A stretch of DNA of 38,808 nt from a virus. How positions within the stretch are numbered: position 1 is the first letter of the stretch; every line of letters begins with the position of its first letter. Positions 18,999 through 25,709 of this stretch are shown here, piece after piece. Under the pieces are notes generated by a model that was given only the letters and a program-made list of their open reading frames with translations, made no database searches and was not told the DNA's origin. The DNA lies in IMG/VR virus record IMGVR_UViG_3300037882_002169, positions 1 through 38,808 of that record; one strand, 5' to 3'. The position numbers and the translations under genes were made by a program.

Positions 18999-19496
18999 AT
19001 GCCCTCCCAGCCCCAAGCGTCATTCTCCCACTATTCTTCTATCCCCCCTGAACTTGGGGGGCACCCCCAGCACAACCTCGGTTGTGGGGTGCTCCTAGTG
19101 GGTTCTGCGGCGTGCTCGCCGGGGCGCTGGACGCCTGCAAAGCAAAAAGTTTTCAACGCTGACCTACTTGCTGTGTTGCACAATTTTGCCCGTAGGAGAC
19201 TCTGGCGGTGGCCCCCAGGTCTCGCCATAGCAGTAGTGAGGCGTGAGGGCCATGCTTTCCTCACAGGTGCTGGCTTCGTGCGTCAGGTGGAGTTTGGGAA
19301 TCCCATCCACAATCTACTCCCCACTCCTCTAGAGCTCTGGACTCGAGACCTAAATGTGCCGGAGTTACGTGAGGATATGGAGTTACTCTATGATACAACC
19401 CCGAGGGGGGGCTTCACCCAGGGTGTGACCCTCCAAGGCCCAATCGGACCTCTGAAGTTCACATTTGACCTACCGGAAGAGAACATTCCCTTCTAG
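18999..19496 (+). CDS. Unknown protein (165 aa)
   Basis: AAAGGA precedes the ATG. The N-terminal 45 residues are polar with Pro and His. The rest has a helix (KQKVFNADLLAVLHNFARRRLW), strands (GLAIAVVRREGHAFLTGAGFV) and an acidic C-terminus (FTFDLPEENIPF). The order looks like a compact alpha/beta domain. No motif was recognised. Translation follows the large structured RNA and could be controlled by it. Confidence 0.65.
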   Translation: MPSQPQASFSHYSSIPPELGGHPQHNLGCGVLLVGSAACSPGRWTPAKQKVFNADLLAVLHNFARRRLWRWPPGLAIAVVRREGHAFLTGAGFVRQVEFGNPIHNLLPTPLELWTRDLNVPELREDMELLYDTTPRGGFTQGVTLQGPIGPLKFTFDLPEENIPF

Positions 19497-19511
19497 CCGT
19501 TCCGAACTCCT

Positions 19512-19787
19512 ATGAGCACAGACACCATGAGACGTCCAGTAGACGCCGAAGAAATAATCTACAACGCACTGCTACGCGCGGACCTGGAGCGCCACGCACG
19601 TCCAGACGGAGCGCGTGGGTACTGCAATAAATGCGGGTCATTTCCCGATACTGATACCTACAATGAGCTGAAGCGCCGGTTCCCCATGAACCTAATGAGG
19701 GGATTCCTCTATCGGCACCGTGGCGGGTGGCTGCAGAAACTTCCGTTCGTTGGCGTCTACTTCACCTGTGAGTACTGGAAGAGATGA
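19512..19787 (+). CDS. Unknown protein with single CxxC (91 aa)
   Basis: The protein starts MSTDTMRRPVDAEEIIYNAL, a helical part, followed by CNKCGSFPDTDTY (one CxxC) and a basic/aromatic end (RGFLYRHRGGWLQKLPFVGVY). Only one Cys pair plus a later Cys is present, so metal binding would need dimerisation or His ligands. It is coupled to the next microprotein by ATGA. Confidence 0.6.
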   Translation: MSTDTMRRPVDAEEIIYNALLRADLERHARPDGARGYCNKCGSFPDTDTYNELKRRFPMNLMRGFLYRHRGGWLQKLPFVGVYFTCEYWKR

Positions 19788-19861
19788 TTCGTATCCACTG
19801 GTGGTTTATTATCCTGGCGTTCGGCGTGGGGTATATCGCCCGGATGGCGGTGAGTCTGTGA
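19784..19861 (+). CDS. Single-pass membrane microprotein (25 aa)
   Basis: MIRIHWWFIILAFGVGYIAR followed by MAVSL: one membrane helix with a basic flank. It begins at an ATGA overlap with the previous stop and ends 28 bases before the ligase gene. Similar peptides occur at 18021 and 38308. Expression is likely by coupling; the role is unknown. Confidence 0.5.
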   Translation: MIRIHWWFIILAFGVGYIARMAVSL

Positions 19862-19889
19862 ACGTGCGGTGCAACACAAGGAGAAACTC

Positions 19890-21116
19890 ATGCAAAATAG
19901 TGTAACCCCCCTCCAGCAGGGAGATTTCGTTCTCTACAAGAACTCCCCAGTGAGGATTGTCACCATCCTAAAGGACTACTGTTATGGTATGGGAGAGACC
20001 CGAGATCTGGGTAGTGTGGAAGTTTACTCTCCCACAGTCACCCGGCTCAACCCTAAGGATTTCCACAGTCCTGCCTGGCGTTCCCTAATGTTCCACAACC
20101 CCCGCATTGGGCTCTCTGGAACTGATCCAGAGATTTTTGCTTTTGACGCTACAGGGCAGGTAGTCCCCAGCTTCACCTACCTTCACAGTAAGGCTGTGGC
20201 CATCGATGAGTACAACCAAACCTCTGACTCTGTTCCTCTCCCTCCGCTCTCCGGCCCTGTATTCTGGGATGGCTTCCAGGGAGAGATGGCCCCGCCGCCC
20301 TGCGCCTGCCACGAGGTCCTAATTGCCCGTATCGGGGGGTGCCTACGCAAAATGGCCGAGAGGCTTCCTCTCGGGGCGTACCTACAAACTGCGGATGTGG
20401 TGGAAATCCCCCTGGAGGTCCTCCAGGAGGCGCCCTCAGCTTTTGTAGAATTCGGGTGTAGCCCCAGCCTAAATGCCTACGGGGACGACCTCTACCCTAG
20501 AATTCACTTCTCCGATCCCTACCAGCACCGGCTCCGGTATAGTGGCTGCCACCTGCATTTTAGTTGGGGCCTAGCTGACATCCCTGCCCCTCCCTGGTAC
20601 CCTGATGGGACCGTGATGATGATGGATAAAGTTTTGGGGATTCTCCTGACTGCCTTTGGGCGGGGTCTGGAAGATCCCCGCCGCCGGGTAGCCTATGGGC
20701 GTCCTGGAGAGTACCGGCTCCCAGGCCCTGGTAGACTAGAATACCGCACCCCGGGGAGCTTCCTGCTGCGTAACCCTAGGATCTTTAACTTTGCCCTAGA
20801 CGTGGGGCGGTGGGCTTTTGGGATGGGGCTTCGCTACGATGGGCGGCGCCCAGACTTCCTCAGTGAGGCCCACCAAATCATCGCCTGCGCCGATGCAGAC
20901 GCGGCGTGCCAGTACATCAAACAACACTGGGACCTGTTCAAGGCAGTAATGGCAAAATTATACGGAAGTACCCTTGCAAGCCAGGCCCTCTATCTGGTAA
21001 TGGAGGGGGCACAAGCCTCTGGAATGACAGAAGGACCCTTACTCCCTAGGTGGTCTTCCCCCTCCACCTACGTGAAATCCTTCTCCGCCCAACTTATGGA
21101 CCAGGAGCTAGCCTAA
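19890..21116 (+). CDS. phiEco32-like COOH-NH2 ligase, type 2 (amidoligase, 408 aa)
   Basis: Members of this glutamine-synthetase-fold family are predicted to join a carboxylate to an amine using ATP. Visible signatures after an N-terminal beta domain (1-70) are GLSGTDPEIFAFD (acidic metal-binding strand), FWDGFQGEM, VEFGCSP, YSGCHLHFSWG (the conserved GxHxH), and RLEYRTPGSFLL near residue 290. The ATG at 19890 has AAGGAG upstream; an earlier GTG is rejected. The N-terminal domain has an SPAWRSL segment also seen in the protein at 15211. It sits in a run with a glutamine amidotransferase, an ATP-grasp protein and another amidoligase, a combination known from phiEco32-like phages. Confidence 0.82.
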   Translation: MQNSVTPLQQGDFVLYKNSPVRIVTILKDYCYGMGETRDLGSVEVYSPTVTRLNPKDFHSPAWRSLMFHNPRIGLSGTDPEIFAFDATGQVVPSFTYLHSKAVAIDEYNQTSDSVPLPPLSGPVFWDGFQGEMAPPPCACHEVLIARIGGCLRKMAERLPLGAYLQTADVVEIPLEVLQEAPSAFVEFGCSPSLNAYGDDLYPRIHFSDPYQHRLRYSGCHLHFSWGLADIPAPPWYPDGTVMMMDKVLGILLTAFGRGLEDPRRRVAYGRPGEYRLPGPGRLEYRTPGSFLLRNPRIFNFALDVGRWAFGMGLRYDGRRPDFLSEAHQIIACADADAACQYIKQHWDLFKAVMAKLYGSTLASQALYLVMEGAQASGMTEGPLLPRWSSPSTYVKSFSAQLMDQELA

Positions 21117-21319
21117 TGCGCCGTCCCACTTTCTATGCTTCCCTGCGGTTCCTCCGCCTATGGTTGGGGGATCTCCACTGTTGGCTGCGCCACACCCATG
21201 ATGTGGAGGGGCGGCTTGCCCTGTGCCCTTGTGGGAGGGAATGGTGGGGGGATCGCCTTACCTCTCGGAACTTCCGCGCTCCCCTGAGTCCTGAAGAACG
21301 CGCCTGGAATTTATTCTAA
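21116..21319 (+). CDS. Small basic protein with CPCG knuckle (67 aa)
   Basis: The start forms TAATG with the ligase stop. The sequence is basic and Trp/Leu rich (FLRLWLGDLHCWLRHTHDVEG), followed by LCPCGREWWGD and a charged end. His and Cys residues (HCWLRHTH, CPC) could form one zinc site. Translational coupling to the ligase suggests it works with it, perhaps as a carrier or adaptor, but there is no direct evidence for that. Confidence 0.6.
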   Translation: MRRPTFYASLRFLRLWLGDLHCWLRHTHDVEGRLALCPCGREWWGDRLTSRNFRAPLSPEERAWNLF

Positions 21320-21326
21320 CCATCCG

Positions 21327-21390
21327 CCCAGCTCCTCTGGGTACTACCACTAACTCCAACCCTTCGGGTTGTAACTACCTGCACAGCAGG
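21327..21390 (+). other. Three consecutive hairpins before the 21405 gene
   Basis: CCCAG/CTGGG (21327-21331 with 21337-21341), CAACCC/GGGTTG with a TTC loop (21357-21371), and CCTGC/GCAGG with an ACA loop (21378-21390) fill an 85-base spacer. AAAGGA for the next gene follows directly. No poly-T run is present. Confidence 0.5.
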
Positions 21391-21404
21391 CAAAAGGAAC
21401 TCCA

Positions 21405-21875
21405 ATGCCCTATCAAGCTATCCCCTCCCTAACCTACCGGGGGCTCACCGTCCCCCAACTTGAGGCCATCCTCACTGCTGCCAATATGTCGGTGGTGGCG
21501 TTCCGCCCTCCTGCTGAGGGGGAGTACTACCTCACAGCCCCTGCTCGGGAACTTCAACAAGCCCGAGCGGCAAAGGAGGACCCCCGGCTCATTCTTGTGT
21601 CCCGCCAACCTCAAGCTACACGTCCGGCTGCGCAGCCGGAGCCCCCCGGGGTGCTCGCCCTTACCGCGGAGGACTCCTACAACGGACGCGTGCCCGCTAC
21701 CCCCGCCGGTTACCGGAAAATTGACTTCCGGTTCAATGTCCCGGGAGAGCTGGTACTCCAGGCGGATGGGAGGGTTCGGGCGGCGCAAGTCCGCCTTAAT
21801 GCTCCCTTTTTCATCATGGAGAGCCTCCCACTGGAGACCCCCCACCCAGCTATAGCTCCCGGTGTGTGGGAGTAA
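21405..21875 (+). CDS. Unknown protein (156 aa)
   Basis: AAAGGA precedes the ATG. The N-terminal 70 residues contain a helix after a beta start (LTVPQLEAILTAANMSVVAFRP). A Pro-rich linker follows (RPAAQPEPPG), then a beta C-terminal domain (YRKIDFRFNVPGELVLQADGRV). Two small domains joined by a flexible linker are likely. No similarity was recognised. It sits between the two amidation enzymes and may be part of that pathway. Confidence 0.6.
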   Translation: MPYQAIPSLTYRGLTVPQLEAILTAANMSVVAFRPPAEGEYYLTAPARELQQARAAKEDPRLILVSRQPQATRPAAQPEPPGVLALTAEDSYNGRVPATPAGYRKIDFRFNVPGELVLQADGRVRAAQVRLNAPFFIMESLPLETPHPAIAPGVWE

Positions 21876-21907
21876 ACCCCTCAGGTCTCATCCAGCCCTA
21901 CTGGATG

Positions 21908-22013
21908 GGGCCACCACTAGGTGGAACCTCAACCATCCTCCAACCTAAGCGTTCGCCCTGCCTCGCAGAGCAACCCATCAGGATGCTGGAGTATTTCCGC
22001 CTAGTGGTGGCCC
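21908..22013 (+). ncRNA. Structured RNA closed by a 17-bp helix
   Basis: Bases 21908-21924 pair with 21997-22013 over 17 bp with a single G-T pair. The 72-base interior has CTCCA/TGGAG and CATCC/GGATG complementarities that could extend the stem. A short hairpin ATCCAG/CTGGAT precedes it. No coding frame covers it. The element is followed by GGTCCGACGGCCC, a 13-mer also found right after the tRNA-like gene at 33888. Function unknown. Confidence 0.55.
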
Positions 22014-22097
22014 GGTTGTAGCAAGGTCCGACGGCCCCTCCTGTCCTGGTGATGCGTCATCAGGCGGCGGAGTAAGAGTATTTAGTGACGCACCCTC

Positions 22098-22285
22098 CAT
22101 CCTAGTGTGCCCTTCGGGGTCACGGCTAGTAACATATGGTGGTCATCGAGTACTCGTAGTAATTCTCTGTGTGGTAGTTCTGAGGTGGGTAGGGGCTGTG
22201 TGGTGTGAGGGGGAGGATAGAGAGGGTTGGTGACTTGGTTGCTGTCCCTCTCAGCTAGTACCTCTCTCTGCATCACACTAGGATG
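22098..22285 (+). ncRNA. Structured RNA closed by a 12-bp helix
   Basis: CATCCTAGTGTG (22098-22109) pairs perfectly with 22274-22285. Inside are a TTCG-capped hairpin at about 22108-22125 (competing for a few bases), the palindrome CGAGTACTCG, and GAGAGGG/CCCTCTC in the right half. A purine-rich, GT-rich middle (about 22175-22235) is unlike any neighbouring coding DNA. It ends 46 bases before a small gene with an unusually distant ribosome site. A leader or independent ncRNA is possible. Confidence 0.5.
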
Positions 22286-22331
22286 TGATAGGACAGCCGG
22301 GCCAAATTTACAAAGGAGATACCCAATAGCT

Positions 22332-22451
22332 ATGAAGAAAGTTCTTGAGGGTCCTAAACCCCAGCTGAAGCCGGGTCGGTATTTTGTGGTGGCGTGTATA
22401 ACGGGGTTCCCCTTGGCGTATCGGGCGAGCCATAGGAAAGGAGATCGCTAG
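22332..22451 (+). CDS. Unknown small basic protein (39 aa)
   Basis: The product is MKKVLEGPKPQLKPGRYFVV followed by ACITGFPLAYRASHRKGDR: basic with a short hydrophobic middle. AAAGGAG is present but 13-14 bases before the ATG, longer than usual. The gene lies between the structured RNA and the 106-residue gene. Moderate support only. Confidence 0.45.
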   Translation: MKKVLEGPKPQLKPGRYFVVACITGFPLAYRASHRKGDR

Positions 22452-22452
22452 T

Positions 22453-22773
22453 ATGTTCTTCGCATCGACAGAGTGTTGTGGGATGCACATGGCAGCTGAT
22501 GCGGTGGCGCAAGACGACCTTTCCAAAGCCTCAGTAGAAAACCGTATGGTACTCAATGACTATAACGGAGGTCTCGTCCTCGCTACCACCATCTCTTCCG
22601 AAGGCCCCCTTATTCGCAAGCTAAAAGCCTCCGGCTGGAAGCCCCTAGAATCCTTCTACAATCCCAACTCCGGAAACATCGTCACTGTCTGGGGGTTGCG
22701 TACTCACCAAAAAGGTCATAGGATACCCAGCCCAACCCGTGTAGTTACCCCTAGGAAACGGAGTCCCAAATAA
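22453..22773 (+). CDS. Unknown protein upstream of the amidotransferase (106 aa)
   Basis: AAAGGAG lies upstream and the stop directly abuts the ATG of the amidotransferase. The N-terminus has CCGMH and helices; the core NGGLVLATTISSEGPLIRKLKASGWKPLESFYNPNSG looks like a small alpha/beta unit, and the C-terminus is basic (RVVTPRKRSPK). The WKP segment recalls the GWKPATPTQ piece in the Tat-signal protein at 15671. Function unknown; tight coupling suggests a partner of the amidotransferase. Confidence 0.65.
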   Translation: MFFASTECCGMHMAADAVAQDDLSKASVENRMVLNDYNGGLVLATTISSEGPLIRKLKASGWKPLESFYNPNSGNIVTVWGLRTHQKGHRIPSPTRVVTPRKRSPK

Positions 22774-23685
22774 ATGTGTGGTATTTTAGGAATGAGTGAC
22801 CGGAACCCAGTCACGCTTGCAATGATGCCCGTCCTGGCCATTGGGATGGCCAGCCGTGGGAAAGACAGCTGGGGCGTAACGAATGGGATTGAAACCCACA
22901 AAGAAGCCCAGAGCATCCTGGATGGCTACGTAGACCTAGAACTCCCTGGTCCCCAAACTTTCCACACTCGTGGGGCAAGCGTTGGGGCGGTAACAGACGA
23001 GAACGCACACCCCTTTGAGTACACCGCCCCCTCAGGACTCCGAGTCGTGGGCGTGCACAATGGCCACGTCTCCAACCATGAATCCCTTAATACCAAGTAC
23101 CACCGCGGTTTCCAAGTTGACTCCCAACACATCTTCGCCCATATCGCGGAACGGCGAGACCTCGGGGAGGTTGGTGGGTGGGGTACCATTGTCTGGTGGG
23201 AGCACCACCCTGGGGAGGCCGCCCCTCGGGGCCCCTACTTCAGTGGCTGGAATAACATAAACCTAGCTGTGTGCAAACTCTCCTCTGGAGATGTGGTGTG
23301 GGCTAGCACAAAAGCACCCATTGAGGTAGGGGCTCGGTTCGCAGGGGTGGAAATCACCAAAACCTACGCAGTGGAGCCAAAGAAAAAATACCTCCTCTCC
23401 CGTCTTCCCGCAGGAGACTGGGGGCTCTTGGCCCTCAAGGGGGTGCTAGCTTGGGCTGACCGCCCTTTTATGTTAGAGGTTCCCGCAAAGAGCGCCGCCG
23501 CTCCTTCTGGGAGTGGGCATCACAGTCTTGTCTGCACTAATTGTCGGTGTTACCGGCGTATGGCTCTCTCAAGGGACGTAATTTGCGCCACCTGCCTCTG
23601 GGAAGTTAAAATGAAACTTGGAGTTAGCTGCGAGCCCGAAGGTCCTGTAACGGACCACTACCCAGACCTCGAAGGTGCCTACTAG
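22774..23685 (+). CDS. Class II glutamine amidotransferase with C-terminal zinc ribbon (303 aa)
   Basis: The protein begins MCGILGM, so Cys2 becomes the N-terminal nucleophile that frees ammonia from glutamine. Further Ntn-family marks are HTRGASVGAVTDENAHPF (glutamine-binding Arg and the NAHP turn), GVHNGHVSNHESL (oxyanion Asn-Gly) and DSQHIFAHI. The domain spans about residues 2-215. There is no synthetase domain on the same chain; residues about 245-285 are a zinc ribbon instead (CTNCRCYRR, CATC). Ammonia would be passed to a separate ligase, and the ATP-grasp and amidoligase proteins nearby are candidates. phiEco32-like phages carry a similar set. Confidence 0.87.
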   Translation: MCGILGMSDRNPVTLAMMPVLAIGMASRGKDSWGVTNGIETHKEAQSILDGYVDLELPGPQTFHTRGASVGAVTDENAHPFEYTAPSGLRVVGVHNGHVSNHESLNTKYHRGFQVDSQHIFAHIAERRDLGEVGGWGTIVWWEHHPGEAAPRGPYFSGWNNINLAVCKLSSGDVVWASTKAPIEVGARFAGVEITKTYAVEPKKKYLLSRLPAGDWGLLALKGVLAWADRPFMLEVPAKSAAAPSGSGHHSLVCTNCRCYRRMALSRDVICATCLWEVKMKLGVSCEPEGPVTDHYPDLEGAY

Positions 23686-23698
23686 CCCAGGAGCCCCT

Positions 23699-24247
23699 AT
23701 GATCCCCATCTTAAGAGTGACCCACCCCTACCTCCACTACAGCCTATGCAGCATATGCCGTAACTTCAACTACTGCAAAAAAGAGGGCTGCATGCACGTT
23801 TGCGAGCCCTGTGATGTAGCAACACAAAGCCCCCCTACCCGTAGTGTAGTGGTGGCCCCGCAGGGCCCCCAATGGGGGAGTCCCCACGCAGACTACAGAA
23901 TCCCCCGGCCCTCACGGCACCTAAAGCTACGCCTCTGGGGTCCCGAACGCGGCAGCGCCGCAGAGAAGGATGCAAAGGTGACCTTCCACGGGGTACTGAA
24001 GGAACTATTCGACAGCCTCGACTACCCGATTGATCCCTTCTACAAGCCCACCACTACCCACCCTATCTGTAGTGTGTGTGGTGGGTTGGTGTGGTATGTG
24101 GGTAACAGAGAGCCGAAGTTTCTCCGCCGTTTGGCAAAGCAACTAGGCCTACGAATTGCAGTGGACCAGTGGCGGGTGGGGAGTAAGTGCCCGGGCTGGG
24201 AAGAGAAGCGGCAGCTCACGGGTGAGTTGGAGGGGAGCCTACTATGA
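23699..24247 (+). CDS. Zinc-ribbon protein of unknown function (182 aa)
   Basis: The start at 23699 has AGGAG upstream. The N-terminal part has a dense Cys cluster (CSICRNFNYCKKEGCMHVCEPC), enough for one or two zinc sites. A second CSVCGG lies near residue 122 with a later Cys. Between them is a basic, Pro-rich linker and a helical segment (VTFHGVLKELFDSLDYP). It is coupled by ATGA to the ATP-grasp gene. Co-location suggests a carrier or substrate protein for the amidation set, but this is only inference. Confidence 0.65.
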   Translation: MIPILRVTHPYLHYSLCSICRNFNYCKKEGCMHVCEPCDVATQSPPTRSVVVAPQGPQWGSPHADYRIPRPSRHLKLRLWGPERGSAAEKDAKVTFHGVLKELFDSLDYPIDPFYKPTTTHPICSVCGGLVWYVGNREPKFLRRLAKQLGLRIAVDQWRVGSKCPGWEEKRQLTGELEGSLL

Positions 24248-24993
24248 TCCTCCACGGCCACACCTCCGGCTCCATCCTCTCCCTGCGGGAGCCGCTCCGA
24301 GACTGCCCCGTAGAGCTCCGTTGGGGTGGCCCTCCGGTGGGCCCCCGCGCCATCAACGGCAGCGCCGAGCTGCTGGGGGGGTTAGCGCAACTGGAGAATC
24401 TCGCGGTGAGGGGGGTCTCTACACTGGATTTCACCACCTCCCTACAGGAAGCCCAGCAATGGGCCCTCACTACCCCTGTCTACGGGAGAGATGCCATACA
24501 CACCCAAGGCAAAGACATCACCCTTGCCCTCCCTGGAGGAATTTACCGAAAGAAAAGCATCCGTGGTAATGGCCAGCTCCCCGTACCAGCAACTCTCTGG
24601 CAGGGGAAGGACTTCTGGACCCGTTGGCAACCCTCCCTCCGAGAGTGGCGTTTCCACGTGATTCGCCACCGTGGAGAAATGACCAGCTTCGCCCGAGCGG
24701 TGAAGGTGTGGGAAGGAGATACCCGAGGGATGCCTCCGGGTGACGACCCCACTTCTCCGTGCGTACGCAGCCGTAGGCTGGGTTGGGTGATGGCTCACAA
24801 TGTGGACCCGCCCGACGGGCTGCGAAACCTCGCGAAGCGCGCAGTCGCCGCCTGCAACTACGACCTCGGGGCGGTGGATATCCTGGAGACCGCCACAGGC
24901 GGTGTGGTCCTAGAAGTCAACAGCCGCCCCGCGGTATGTAGTCCCTACACCCTGGAACGCTACGCGCAAGCATTCCGGACTTGGAGTCGCTAA
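24244..24993 (+). CDS. ATP-grasp ligase (249 aa)
   Basis: The C-terminal half shows the ATP-grasp core: IYRKKSIRGNGQLPVP for the nucleotide-binding lysine and loop, REWRFHVIRHRGEM with the RxxV strand, and YDLGAVDILE...GGVVLEVNSRPAVCSPYTLE with the metal-binding Asp, Glu and Asn (the ExN motif). The N-terminal 90 residues are the variable pre-ATP-grasp domain. The family makes acyl-phosphates and joins carboxyl to amino or thiol groups. In this cluster it may add an amino acid to a peptide or small acid. The size is at the low end for the family. Confidence 0.82.
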   Translation: MILHGHTSGSILSLREPLRDCPVELRWGGPPVGPRAINGSAELLGGLAQLENLAVRGVSTLDFTTSLQEAQQWALTTPVYGRDAIHTQGKDITLALPGGIYRKKSIRGNGQLPVPATLWQGKDFWTRWQPSLREWRFHVIRHRGEMTSFARAVKVWEGDTRGMPPGDDPTSPCVRSRRLGWVMAHNVDPPDGLRNLAKRAVAACNYDLGAVDILETATGGVVLEVNSRPAVCSPYTLERYAQAFRTWSR

Positions 24994-24996
24994 CTT

Positions 24997-25506
24997 ATGC
25001 CCCTAATCACTCAAACATCCTTCTGGCGTGACTTCCGAATAATGGAGAAATCCTGGACTGATTACGGAACTGCAGTAAATTGGAGAACCCCCAAAGGCCC
25101 TTGTGTCTTTACCGGAGGGCAGCCTCTACCCCCAAATGCTCCGCGACCTCAACTCCGATGCTGGCGGGACGCCTCTGGCGTTAGAGCTCTCGCCTGGTCT
25201 GGGGCCTTCCTCCCTCCCCACATTCTTCACCTCCCTGGAATCGTCCACCTCATAGACATCCCAGACCACCGGAATGTTTTAGTTTTCCATCCTATGGTTA
25301 CCGACCCCGGCTCGATGGACACCACACTCTTTAGGATCTCCGCCACAACCTGGTGGCATGACATTAATTGGGCCCCTCTCCCTGCCCTACAAGCCCGAAT
25401 CCGTCAAGAATTCCAAGACCTCTCAGGTACCAAGGACCCCGTCATACTTCCCCATGCCACGCCACTCCTGTTAAAATTCCTAGACCGCAAAAGGGTGGTA
25501 CAATGA
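24997..25506 (+). CDS. Unknown protein in the amidoligase cluster (169 aa)
   Basis: It starts three bases after the ATP-grasp stop and overlaps the following ATG. The sequence has Trp-rich beta segments (FWRDFRIMEKSWTDYG, ALAWSGAFLPPHILHL), a central HLIDIPDHRNVLVFHPMV, and a helical end (ALQARIRQEFQDL). Single domain, no signal or membrane segment. No motif was recognised. Its place inside the enzyme run suggests a role in the same pathway. Confidence 0.65.
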   Translation: MPLITQTSFWRDFRIMEKSWTDYGTAVNWRTPKGPCVFTGGQPLPPNAPRPQLRCWRDASGVRALAWSGAFLPPHILHLPGIVHLIDIPDHRNVLVFHPMVTDPGSMDTTLFRISATTWWHDINWAPLPALQARIRQEFQDLSGTKDPVILPHATPLLLKFLDRKRVVQ

Positions 25507-25709
25507 GTCGGCCCCGGAAGGTTATGCTTCCCCAGTTTGAAATTCCTGGAGAGCGCTATCTATCCCTAGTCGATGCCCCCACCGCCATGATCCGTGACAA
25601 CTTCTGGCACTACTACACGTCCGAGGTGCCTGACTTCGCCCCCTGCACCCGTCGTGGACGCCGCGTCTTTCTCATCCATGTAACTCTTGAAGAACTCCTA
25701 GGAGATTAA
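25503..25709 (+). CDS. Unknown small protein (68 aa)
   Basis: The start is the ATGA overlap with the preceding gene; the stop forms TAATG with the amidoligase gene. The protein begins with a basic MSRPRKVML and ends VFLIHVTLEELLGD. It contains a single Cys. Similar basic R-P-R/K-V openings recur in small proteins at 28037 and 28327 of this genome. Unknown function. Confidence 0.6.
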   Translation: MSRPRKVMLPQFEIPGERYLSLVDAPTAMIRDNFWHYYTSEVPDFAPCTRRGRRVFLIHVTLEELLGD

